This document shows, piece after piece, positions 55,567 through 64,000 of a DNA stretch of 64,000 nucleotides. Source of the DNA: Desulfomarina profundi (GTDB lineage: Bacteria > Desulfobacterota > Desulfobulbia > Desulfobulbales > Desulfocapsaceae). Below the pieces are notes generated by a model, which ran no database searches, was not told where the DNA came from, and saw nothing but the letters and a program-made list of their open reading frames with translations. The stretch covers positions 3,182,501 to 3,246,500 of the forward strand of contig NZ_AP024086.1 of assembly GCF_019703855.1 (NCBI RefSeq), in the 5' to 3' direction. A program made the position numbers and the translations under genes. Each line of letters opens with the position of its first letter. The first letter of the stretch is position 1.

Positions 55567-56247
55567 ATGCAAAAAAGAAACTGGTTAATGTTTCTCTGCC
55601 TGGCTTCTGTTTTCTTTTTCTTTATATATTCAACACCTCATGCCAAAAGCAATATTCCAAGAATTACCGTACATTTCAAAAATGTTGATCTGTCAACATG
55701 TGTTACGACAATTCTCAGGCTTGCCGGTTCATCGGCTAAAATAATCATCGACAAGGACATAAAGAAAAAAATAACGAAGTCAGTTCAGAATAAAAGGTGG
55801 GATCAGGTTCTGAAGGATATTCTTGATGAAAATAATCTTCAATTAATAAAACAGGCAAACAGTACCTATCTGATAGTGAAAAACCGGAAAAAAACAATCG
55901 TCCTGACCGAGGAATCATTGAATCTTCCGGATCCTGAAAAAGATTGCCCTCCGGATGGCCTTATTACACTCGGTTATAAATACAGCACGGGAACAAATCC
56001 TTACGGATTGATCGGTAAATGCGTGAAAATAAAAAACGTCACTCCAATTCAATACATGGATGCAAGAAAAGCTCTGGTTACCTGGAGTTATCGCGGAGGA
56101 AGCGGAACAGTTCTGGTTGAAGACCGCTCAGAAAAAGGAACGGCTCTAAACAACACCAGATTCATGACAGGTATTATTATCGGCACCTATGACTACACAT
56201 CAGTTCTGGGAGCAAAAATGATTATACCACATCTCGTTCTCAGGTAA
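55567..56247 (+). CDS. Small exported STN-domain protein
   Basis: About 226 residues from ATG 55567 (GAGGAGA upstream). It has a signal peptide (about 1-28) and one secretin/TonB short N-terminal domain (about 33-105; ITVHFKNVDLSTCVTTILRL, NKRWDQVLKDILDENNLQLI, TYLIVKN). The C-terminal part is unrecognised. It has no pore domain. It follows a terminator, so it may be expressed separately from the pil operon. Confidence 0.7.
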   Translation: MQKRNWLMFLCLASVFFFFIYSTPHAKSNIPRITVHFKNVDLSTCVTTILRLAGSSAKIIIDKDIKKKITKSVQNKRWDQVLKDILDENNLQLIKQANSTYLIVKNRKKTIVLTEESLNLPDPEKDCPPDGLITLGYKYSTGTNPYGLIGKCVKIKNVTPIQYMDARKALVTWSYRGGSGTVLVEDRSEKGTALNNTRFMTGIIIGTYDYTSVLGAKMIIPHLVLR

Positions 56248-56260
56248 GGCTTCCCTTTTC

Positions 56261-56297
56261 CTGTAACTGTCCAGCGGCTGGGGCTGAACAGTTACAG
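56261..56297. terminator. Bidirectional terminator hairpin between convergent genes
   Basis: CTGTAACTGT and ACAGTTACAG pair perfectly; the loop contains a second small hairpin (CCAG...CTGG). It lies between the convergent STN protein and secB genes. Confidence 0.6.
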
Positions 56298-56308
56298 AAA
56301 CAGGCTGA

Positions 56309-56776
56309 TCAATTATCTGCGCCTTCCTTTTTCTGGGAGTTCTGAAAAAGTGCCATGAAATTTACCGGCTCCATGAGGAACGGCGCGAATCCTCCATCTG
56401 TCGAAACCTGGCTTACAATCTGTCGGGTAAAAGGAAAAAGCAGGGTTGGGCAATCAACCCCCAAAACCATTTGAATATGCTCTTCTGGAATATTTTTTAA
56501 CAGAAAAACTCCGGCATGCTCAACCTCAAGAATGAACATTGTCTTATCATCTTCTTTTGAAGTTATTTTGGCCGTAATCTGGATGGCCACTTCCCAGTGA
56601 TCATCATCCATTTTGGTATTTTTCAATTGCAGGTTCACCTCTACAGCCGGTTCCTGTTTCTGTGGGGTAATATATACTGCGGGCGCGTTGGGATTCTCAA
56701 ACGACAGATCCTTAGTATACATCTTCTGCATACGAAAAATGGGTGTTGCAGCTTTCTCTTCTTTGTTTTCCACCAT
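56309..56776 (-). CDS. secB: Protein-export chaperone SecB
   Basis: About 155 residues from ATG 56776 (GAGGAAAACC upstream; an ATG six codons earlier is less likely). MQKMYTKDLSFENPNAPAVY is the SecB start region; VEHAGVFLLKNIPEEHIQMV and CPTLLFPFTRQIVSQVSTDG are conserved. Holds preproteins unfolded for SecA. Confidence 0.95.
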   Translation of the reverse strand: MVENKEEKAATPIFRMQKMYTKDLSFENPNAPAVYITPQKQEPAVEVNLQLKNTKMDDDHWEVAIQITAKITSKEDDKTMFILEVEHAGVFLLKNIPEEHIQMVLGVDCPTLLFPFTRQIVSQVSTDGGFAPFLMEPVNFMALFQNSQKKEGADN

Positions 56777-56988
56777 GGTTTTCCTCTGATTCAATTATTT
56801 TTTCTGAAAATCCCACCGCAAAAGGTAGGCATTCAAAACTCAACCTGATACAGCAAGCACATCTCCAATCTGACTGAGTTTCATGGGTACCCGGAAATAG
56901 TTTTGACCGCATATTCTCTGCCGGCTATTAGAACTCACTTATTATCATTGAGCAAGAAACAACTGTAGAATTGCAAAATCAGTCATCT

Positions 56989-59822
56989 TTATCCAAGAAC
57001 CTCCCCAAGAAACTGCCCTGTATAAGAATTCTCCATCCCTGCAATTTCCTCGGGTGTGCCAGTTCCCACAATTTCACCGCCACCATCTCCACCATCCGGC
57101 CCAACATCAATGATCCAGTCTGCGGTTTTTACCACATCCAGGTTATGTTCTATAACTACAACTGTATTTCCCTGGTCAACCAACCGATTAAGAACATTCA
57201 ATAAATGTTGAATATCCGCAGGATGCAGCCCTGTTGTCGGTTCATCAAGAATATAGAGAGTCCTGCCACTGCTCCGGGTCGACAGTTCCTTGGCCAGCTT
57301 GACCCGCTGGGCCTCACCCCCGAAAGGGTAACAGAGGACTGTCCAAGGGAAATATAGGACAAGCCCACATCAAAAAGTGTCTGCAACCTGTTCTTTATTG
57401 GAGGGATATTCTGAAAAAACTCCAACGCCTCCTCCACCGTCATGGCCAGCACTTCATGTATATTTTTGCTCCGATATTGGATCTCCAGGGTTTCAGCATT
57501 ATACCGTTTCCCCTTACACCTTTCACAAACCACGTAAATATCAGGAAGAAAATGCATGGCGATTTTGTTCATTCCCTCACCATCACAAGCCTCACAGCGC
57601 CCACCCTTGATATTGAAAGAGAATCTCCCAGGTTTATATGCCCTGGCCCTGGATTCAGGAAGCCTGGAAAAGAGATCCCGGATAGGGGTAAACACCCCTG
57701 TATAGGTGGCGGGGTTGGAGCGGGGTGTTCTGCCAATGGGACTTTGATCAATATCAACAATTTTATCTATATGGTCAAGACCATACAGAACTGTTCCATC
57801 GAGAGAAAATGTCTTCTCCCTGGTCTTCAACCCGCTTTTGGCATACCGGAAAAGAGTCTCGATAACAAGTGAGCTTTTACCGGATCCGGAAACCCCCGTC
57901 ACACAGGTCATTACCCCCAGAGGAAAACGCACTTCAACCTTTTTCAGATTATTGACTGTACAATTTTTCAGACGAAGAACCTTCCTGCTCCGCCTGCCGA
58001 CCTTTCGTCGCTTTTCGGGTATTTTAATGCTCTTTCTTCCGGAAAGATACGCACCGGTTACCGACTTATCATTCTTCAGTAACTCCTCAACCGCACCGCT
58101 GAAAACAATTTCTCCCCCATGGACCCCGGCACCGGGTCCCATGTCCAGTACATGGTCAGCTGACAATATTGTATCTGTATCATGTTCAACGACGATAACA
58201 CTGTTGCCGAGATCACGCAATTCCAGCAGTGTATTGATCAGTTTCTGATTATCCCTCTGATGCAGACCAATACTTGGCTCGTCAAGAATATACAACACTC
58301 CGGCCAGCCTTGAACCAATCTGTGAGGCAAGTCTTATCCGCTGGGCCTCGCCACCGGAAAGAGTCCCGGCACGTCTCTCCAGAGAGAGATACCCCAACCC
58401 AACATCTTCAAGAAACGATAGCCTGTCGACAATTTCCTTCATAATCGGCTCACCGATCTGTCGTTCTCTTGTGTTCATCGGTAGAAGCGGTATCTCCACC
58501 AGCAGCCTGTCTATAGATAATCGCGTCAACTCATCAATTGACCATTTTCCTATCCTGACAGCCAGTGCCTCCGGTTTGAGCCTTGCCCCCTTGCAATCAG
58601 GGCAGATCTGTTCATTCATATATTTTGACAGTTCTTCCCTGATCATTCCCGACTGAGTTTCATGAAAACGCCGGTCAAGCTGGGGGATAATGCCTTCAAA
58701 ACGTTTCACCGTGGTCATAACCCGCCTTCCCTTCTGGTAGTGAAAGGATATTTCCTCCCCCTTTGAACCATAAAGAAAGACCTTCTGAACCTCCTCCGGC
58801 AATTTCCTGAAGGGAGTCTCCAGTGACACTTTATAATGACTCGCAACCCCGGAAAGCATCTGACCTGTATAGGTGTTTTCACTCCTCCAGCCCCATGGAG
58901 CCAAGGCACCACGGGCTATTGACTTGTCAGGATCCGGAACAACAAGGACAGGGTCGAAAAACTGTTTTACCCCAAGACCACTGCACTCAGCACAGGCCCC
59001 TTCGGGATTGTTAAACGAAAAAAGTCGAGTACTCATGGGGGGTACAGAGATGGAACAGTTATGGCAGGCAGCCAGTTCACTGAAGAGCCTTACGGAATTA
59101 TCTTCAGGAAACAGTACCAAAAGCAGCCCTTCCGTTAATTTTACAGCTGTCTCCACTGAATCTGACAACCGCCTGCGCACGGAATCCTTAATAACCAGAC
59201 GATCAACCACTACCTCAATAGTGTGTTTTTTATTTTTATCGAGACTGGTCAGATCATCAGCATGTAAAATATCACCATCAATACGAACCCGAACAAATCC
59301 CTCCCTGCGTATTCTGGCAAGCAGCTGTTCATGCCGCCCTTTTCTTGCACTGACCAATGGTGCCAGCAGAATCAGTTTTGTTCCTTCTTCAAGGCGCATC
59401 AGGGCATCAACCATATCTTCGACAGACTGAGCCTCGATGGGATCACCACAGACATGACAATGGGGGTGACCACATCGGGCAAAAAGAAGACGGAGGTGGT
59501 CATAAATTTCCGTTACGGTTCCCACCGTAGACCTGGGATTCTTGCTTGTTGTCTTCTGTTCAATGGAAACAGCGGGAGACAATCCTTCCAGGGCATCAAC
59601 ATCAGGTTTGTCCATCTGACCGAGAAACTGGCGGGCATAAGTGGACAGTGATTCCACATAGCGACGCTGGCCTTCAGCATACAGGGTGTCAAATGCCAGG
59701 GTGGATTTCCCTGACCCGGAAAGACCGGTAAATACCACCAGCTGATTACGAGGCAGATCAACATCAATATTTTTCAAATTATGCATCCGTGCACCACGGA
59801 CACTTAAGAGCTTTGGTTCCAT
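56989..59822 (-). CDS. uvrA: Excinuclease ABC subunit A (frameshift near the 3' end)
   Basis: About 944 residues after correction, the normal length. [19 protein letters not shown] is the first Walker [14 protein letters not shown] part of a zinc site, [19 protein letters not shown] the first signature and [13 protein letters not shown] the second Walker A. The frame breaks in the second signature at the five-C run at 57317-57321 (+ strand). One added base restores [15 protein letters not shown] and joins the tail ending at 56989 ([17 protein letters not shown]). Damage recognition in nucleotide excision repair. Confidence 0.95.
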
Positions 59823-59893
59823 GAATTATCGCCTGAATAAACAGACACACTCCTGCCTGTCCGGAATTCACCAGTGACGTAAAAAGAAATCGA

Positions 59894-60316
59894 TCAGATA
59901 TTGAGAGAAGAATGGTCGACTTTGATGCAGCGATCCATTACTACAAAAAGACCTTTCTCGCGGGCAAGAGCTGCCGCCTCTTCATTGACTATCCCCTGCT
60001 GCATCCACACAGCTTCAGCGCCGATTTTTATTGCCTGTTCAACCACCGGCGGAATATCCTCGGACCTTCTGAAAATATCCACAAGATCAATATGATCGGG
60101 AATTGCTTCCAGATCAGGATAACATTTTCTTCCGAGAATTTCGGTCTGTCCGGGATTGACGGGATATATGGCGTATCCTTTATCAATAAGATAGCGGGCG
60201 ACCATATTACTTGGCCTGTTTTCCTTGGGAGATAAGCCGACCACAGCAATGGAATGAACTTTTTTCAATACCCGTTCAATTTCCGACAGGTCTTGAAGAG
60301 ATCCTAAATTCTGCAT
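59894..60316 (-). CDS. CoA-binding protein (YccU-like)
   Basis: A 140-residue Rossmann protein: SIAVVGLSPKENRPSNMVAR, YLIDKGYAIYPVNPG, VDIFRRSEDIPPVVEQA and VWMQQGIVNEEAAA. This is the CoA_binding_2 family, related to succinyl-CoA synthetase alpha domains. Function unknown. Confidence 0.9.
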   Translation of the reverse strand: MQNLGSLQDLSEIERVLKKVHSIAVVGLSPKENRPSNMVARYLIDKGYAIYPVNPGQTEILGRKCYPDLEAIPDHIDLVDIFRRSEDIPPVVEQAIKIGAEAVWMQQGIVNEEAAALAREKGLFVVMDRCIKVDHSSLNI

Positions 60317-60822
60317 ATCATAGTGCTCCAGAAAATATAAAATAAAAACGGTTCAACTGAGCGTGGAATTCAGCAGATACTTAATTCAAATATAATGAGG
60401 AGCCCATGGACAAAAGTCAAGATAGCAATTATATAGTAGAACCAATAATCAAAAAACAGAACTTGTCCATGAGAGAGAAACACTGTTGACCGATGCCTGC
60501 CAATCAATAAGGCATCTTGTACACAGTCAGAATCCTGAATCCGTGGCAGTTTTGTGGTTTTTTATTAAGTAGTGCCTTTCCAGAAATGAGATTTTTTTGT
60601 TCGAGTTCAAGGAGCATAGGGAAATAAAAAGCGCAGCATATTAGGCATATGTGAGCATTTTTCATTTTCCTGTGACGCAGAGATCTGGCAAAAAGGCCAT
60701 TTATGGACAGACACTAAGTAATATGCAGAAAACAAAGTACAAAGGACCTGGCACCCTGCGGGGCGTTCGCTCACGGATTCAGAAGAATAATAAATGCACA
60801 TATATCAGCGTGAGGAAATTCC
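60317..60822. other. Intergenic region upstream of glyQ
   Basis: About 500 bp with no convincing gene. It contains repeat R2 copy 2 (60584-60632). No T-box or other RNA element was recognised. Confidence 0.5.
60584..60632 (+). repeat. Dispersed repeat family R2, copy 2
   Basis: AAATGAGATTTTTTTGTTCG then AGTTCAAGGAGCATAGGGAA, followed by ATAAAAAGC, matches copy 1 at 19707-19773 except for a 17-base internal difference. Confidence 0.6.
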
Positions 60823-61695
60823 ATGAATTTTCAGGATATCATTTTTGAGCTCAGCACATACTGGGCGGAACAGGGATGTGTTATTCAACAACCATATGAC
60901 ATGGAAGTCGGAGCAGGTACCTTTCACCCTGCAACGCTTCTTCGAGCTCTTGGCCCGGAACCATGGAAATCAGCATATCCTCAACCATCACGTCGCCCCA
61001 CCGACGGCAGATACGGGGAAAACCCCAATCGCCTTCAACATTACTACCAGTACCAGGTCGTTATCAAGCCATCACCCATTGATGTACAGGAGCTGTATCT
61101 GAAAAGCCTGGAACGATTTGGTCTGAACCTGCTGGATCACGATATTCGTTTTGTTGAGGACGACTGGGAGTCACCTACCCTGGGAGCATCAGGCCTGGGC
61201 TGGGAGGTCTGGCTGGACGGCATGGAAATTACCCAGTTCACTTATTTTCAACAGGCCGGATCCATCGAACTATTTCCAACCACCGTGGAGATCACCTATG
61301 GCCTGGAACGCATTGCCATGTACCTCCAGGGAGTTGAAAGCGTCTATGATATTGCCTGGAATGATGAAATAACCTACGGTCAAATTTTTCATCAGGCGGA
61401 AATCGAGTTCTCAACCTTTAACTTTGAAAAAGCTGATGTGGAAAAACTGTTGATGTTTTTTAATGCCTACGAGGAAGAAGCACTTAAACTCGTTGATAAA
61501 AAACTGCTTCTGCCGGCATATGATTACTGCCTGAAATGTTCACACACCTTTAATCTTCTTGATGCCCGAAAAGCAATAAGTGTCAATGAACGGACAAGAT
61601 ATATCGGCCGTATAAGAAATATAGCAAGAAAGGTTGCCGAAGCTTACGTGGTCCAGCGGGAAGAAATGGGACATCCGCTGATGCAGAAAACCTGA
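60823..61695 (+). CDS. glyQ: Glycine--tRNA ligase alpha subunit
   Basis: A 290-residue protein with the typical start [40 protein letters not shown] and [20 protein letters not shown] (class II motif region). It also has [19 protein letters not shown] and [28 protein letters not shown] precedes the ATG. The beta subunit gene glyS, usually next, is not in the following 2.3 kb. Confidence 0.96.
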   Translation: MNFQDIIFELSTYWAEQGCVIQQPYDMEVGAGTFHPATLLRALGPEPWKSAYPQPSRRPTDGRYGENPNRLQHYYQYQVVIKPSPIDVQELYLKSLERFGLNLLDHDIRFVEDDWESPTLGASGLGWEVWLDGMEITQFTYFQQAGSIELFPTTVEITYGLERIAMYLQGVESVYDIAWNDEITYGQIFHQAEIEFSTFNFEKADVEKLLMFFNAYEEEALKLVDKKLLLPAYDYCLKCSHTFNLLDARKAISVNERTRYIGRIRNIARKVAEAYVVQREEMGHPLMQKT

Positions 61696-61716
61696 AAGGG
61701 AAGACACAATTGAGAA

Positions 61717-61814
61717 TGGCGGAAGTGCATGGGAATCGAACCCACCTAAGAAGCTATTAACCCCTTACACCGGATTTGAAGTCCGGGAGGGCCACCAGTG
61801 CCCTATCCACTTCC
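61717..61814 (-). tRNA. selC: tRNA-Sec (anticodon TCA)
   Basis: The minus strand reads GGAAGTGGATAGGGCACTGG at the 5' end, CGGACTTCAAATCCGG as the anticodon arm with TCA, a long variable arm, GGGTTCGATTCCCAT and CACTTCCGCCA. At 98 bases with encoded CCA it has the extended acceptor/long-arm layout of selenocysteine tRNA. It shows the organism inserts selenocysteine at UGA. Confidence 0.92.
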
Positions 61815-61979
61815 GTCAAATGGACATATATCCATAAAAAGGTAACTACTATACTAATAAGTGTTGACCTTGAAAACAACTTTTTATTATACTACGTCGT
61901 TTTATTATCACAGTCCGGAAATGAGTTTTTCAACTTCCAGTTAATTTTAAAATTCCTCTTACTTCATTCAAATAAAAAC

Positions 61980-62330
61980 ATGCAGTGCGAAAGATTAATC
62001 AAAATGATTAAATTGTGGTACACCCATGTTCGTGACGAAACCATGGCACCAGCCCGAATGGTCTCATTCATGGAACAACATGTGGAATCATGCGATATCT
62101 GCCTTCAGGACCCCGATATCAAAGCTGAAATTGCCAAAATAACAGAACTTGTTCTTCCAGAATCCAAAATCCCGAAAGCAATCCGCCAGAAAAATGAAAA
62201 GGTGGAGGCACCTGTAGTGGTGGTCGAGGAAACAACTACCGAAGAGGAAGAAACCACTGAAACCGAAATTGACGAGGAAAATCTCAACCTGGCTGACGAT
62301 CCGGATATATTGAGTGCACCGGACGTGTGA
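61980..62330 (+). CDS. Conserved-looking small acidic protein, function unknown
   Basis: About 116 residues from ATG 61980 (MQCERLIKMIKLWYTHVRDE). No good ribosome site is visible. The N-terminal 60 residues contain HVESCDICLQDPDIKAEI, and CxxC with a nearby His resembles a small zinc-binding or anti-sigma-like element. The C-terminal half is low-complexity and very acidic (EETTTEEEETTETEIDEEN). No function is proposed. Confidence 0.55.
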   Translation: MQCERLIKMIKLWYTHVRDETMAPARMVSFMEQHVESCDICLQDPDIKAEIAKITELVLPESKIPKAIRQKNEKVEAPVVVVEETTTEEEETTETEIDEENLNLADDPDILSAPDV

Positions 62331-62352
62331 AAAAGAAGAAGTCGGCGCCGCT

Positions 62353-63132
62353 TTATTTTTGCCAGCCCCGGAGTTTTTCTGCTATAAAATTATTAATGGC
62401 AGCCTGCTCTTCATTGCCTTTTCCTTCAACCCGCAACGATTTACCAAAAGAAAAATACGCTGTTTTTTTCACGTCAAGTCTACCGAAATCTTTCACCATG
62501 CGCCCATTCTGCCATGCATCAGTTTTCAATGCCAGAGGGACAACGTTTACGCAGGCTTTTTTGGCAAGCTTCACGCCAATAGAACTCATCTGTTTTGCGT
62601 CAAAGTCCTGTGATCTTGTAGTCTGAGGGAAAACAATTACGGAGATTCCGTTTTTCAGCCTCTCAACCCCATCTGTCATTACAACCTTTAAATCACTTCG
62701 TGGATTCGTTCTGCTGACCGCAATTGGATTTCTGGAGCGCATGACATATTTAAACACCGGATAGTCCAGAAGGCTCTGCTTGACGACAAAAGTCACCTCC
62801 ATCAGCGGTTGAATAATTCCAGGAAGCAGTAACGTTTCCATCATACTCATGTGGTTTCCTATGATAACAACAGGCTCATTCAACTCCAGCAGATTTTCAA
62901 TACCACTGATCTCCACACGGATACCTGCATTTTCCAACCTGAGCAACACATCGAGACTGCTGTCGATCCACGAGCCGCTGTCATATTTCCCCTGTTTTGC
63001 CTTCCAGCCGGCACTGGCGACAATCAGGAGAAACCGGCTGTAAAAAGAAAGTGACGGCAACATTTTACCGAAAAAGGATAATTGTTTTGCCGGTGTCCTG
63101 TATATCCCGTTTTGATATTGAATTCCGCGCAT
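62353..63132 (-). CDS. Lysophospholipid (1-acyl-glycerol-3-phosphate) acyltransferase-like protein
   Basis: A 259-residue PlsC-family protein. The catalytic block is GNHMSMMETLLLPG, with Glu where most members have Asp (HX4D). Motif III-like VIVFPQTTRSQ has Gln in place of the usual Glu-Gly, and VVPLALKTDAW is motif IV. One membrane segment lies near the N-terminus. The changed catalytic residues suggest an unusual acyl acceptor or a subfamily difference. Confidence 0.75.
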   Translation of the reverse strand: MRGIQYQNGIYRTPAKQLSFFGKMLPSLSFYSRFLLIVASAGWKAKQGKYDSGSWIDSSLDVLLRLENAGIRVEISGIENLLELNEPVVIIGNHMSMMETLLLPGIIQPLMEVTFVVKQSLLDYPVFKYVMRSRNPIAVSRTNPRSDLKVVMTDGVERLKNGISVIVFPQTTRSQDFDAKQMSSIGVKLAKKACVNVVPLALKTDAWQNGRMVKDFGRLDVKKTAYFSFGKSLRVEGKGNEEQAAINNFIAEKLRGWQK

Positions 63133-63369
63133 ACCTGCTTACCCGCCAACTTGAATTATTTCAGCTTTCCAATTGAAATCAGTTACCCAACGAGGGTAGC
63201 ATGATCATCTTCAACAAAGCAAGTATTTCTTCCTTCTTCCCCCAGTCCACCAAAAAATAATACAAGCCACCAGATTGGCTTTATCTTTGACCACATTTTG
63301 ACTGAAAGATACCTTTTGTTATACAATAACAGAGATGGAATAATACTATTCCCAGAAAACAGGTGAATC

Positions 63370-64000
63370 ATGACGAAGAAAAAAATTCTCTTTATCGACG
63401 ACGAACCCAATATCCTATCCGGATTAAAGCGAATGCTCCGCTCCATTCGGAAAGAATTCCATCTTGAATTTACCGAAAGTGGCAAAAAAGCTCTCGAAAT
63501 CATGGAAAAGCATGATTTTGATGTAGTAGTATCAGATATGCGCATGCCCGGAATGGATGGTGCAACGCTGCTCGCGGAAATACAGAAACGGTATCCATAT
63601 TCCATAAGAATTATGCTGTCCGGCCAGGCCAATGAAGAGTCAATAATGAGAACCGTGGGGGTTGTCCATCAGTTTCTCGCCAAACCGTGTGATCCGGAAT
63701 ACCTGAAAGCCGTCCTGCTGCGGGTCTGCGCCCTGCACGACCTTATGGCCCATCCCAGTCTCAAGGAAATGGTCTCACAGCTGGATACCCTCCCCAGCCT
63801 TCCGAAAGTCTATGCAAAACTTCGACAGGCAATTGCCAACCCGGATGTCCCGGTCTCTGAAATCGCTGCAATCATCGAAGAAGACATGGCCATGTCTGCA
63901 AAAGTACTGCAACTGGTCAACTCAGCTTTTTTCGGTCTTTTCCAGAAGGTGGAAAGCCCGGCCAGGGCGGTAAATCTTCTTGGTATTGATACGGTTAAAA
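63370..64000 (+). CDS. Response regulator with HDOD domain, 3' part outside the window
   Basis: At least 210 residues. The receiver domain (about 1-125) has ILFIDDEPNILSGLKRML, the phosphorylated Asp in FDVVVSDMRMPGMDG, and LSGQAN and FLAKPCDPEYL. An HDOD domain follows from about 138 (LPSLPKVYAKLRQAIANPD, DMAMSAKVLQLVNSAFFG) and is cut by the window edge. Such proteins act in signalling; the output is not visible here. Confidence 0.92.
   Translation, partial: MTKKKILFIDDEPNILSGLKRMLRSIRKEFHLEFTESGKKALEIMEKHDFDVVVSDMRMPGMDGATLLAEIQKRYPYSIRIMLSGQANEESIMRTVGVVHQFLAKPCDPEYLKAVLLRVCALHDLMAHPSLKEMVSQLDTLPSLPKVYAKLRQAIANPDVPVSEIAAIIEEDMAMSAKVLQLVNSAFFGLFQKVESPARAVNLLGIDTVK

Overview
The window looks like a chromosomal segment of a Gram-negative anaerobe of the Desulfobacterota, probably a Desulfobulbales-like sulfate reducer. 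That placement is inference from gene content: corrinoid-dependent methyltransferases with reductive activators, sigma-54 regulation, a selenocysteine tRNA, type IV pilus assembly genes and several ECF sigma loci. No rRNA, CRISPR array, prophage or insertion sequence was seen.

Layout. Positions 1-12850 hold a quaternary-amine (betaine-type) demethylation cluster: a minus-strand operon with two BCCT transporters, an MttB/MtgB-type methyltransferase, a corrinoid protein and a methyltetrahydrofolate-type methyltransferase cut by the window edge. A sigma-54 activator, two -24/-12 promoters and A/T palindromes lie upstream. A MetH-activation-like protein, a family I CoA-transferase pair and a ferredoxin-like corrinoid activator (RACE type) follow. 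Positions 12951-21900 hold housekeeping and hypothetical genes (HIT, RmuC, an ECF sigma operon, a secreted repeat protein, an AMP-forming ligase, an ABC permease, a J-domain protein). Positions 21088-30700 form a LacI-controlled locus with a Ugp-like ABC importer, a Pit phosphate transporter with its DUF47 partner, a HAD phosphatase and a divergent metallo-beta-lactamase-fold protein. I read it as uptake and dephosphorylation of an organophosphate.

Positions 30885-38810 hold an amino-acid-type ABC binding protein and permease, an MFS transporter, NikR, a PAS histidine kinase, a PHP phosphatase and a second ECF sigma/anti-sigma locus. Positions 38839-47190 are core metabolism: gap-rimI-pgk-tpiA-secG-tRNA-Leu, sfsA, pyrBC and lepB. 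Positions 47662-56247 are a pilM-N-O-P operon followed by an unusual AMIN/STN-TPR protein, a separate MshL-like secretin, a CsgG-like lipoprotein and a small STN protein. The rest carries secB, uvrA, a CoA-binding protein, glyQ, tRNA-Sec, an acyltransferase and a response-regulator/HDOD protein cut by the right edge.

A caution for anyone using this sequence: at least eight genes, and probably also secG and tRNA-Leu, each lack exactly one base at or next to a short homopolymer. The pattern fits uncorrected long-read homopolymer errors better than true pseudogenes. These genes are described here as single reading units with the break marked. Dispersed intergenic repeats (two families and one long palindrome) sit in several gene gaps.
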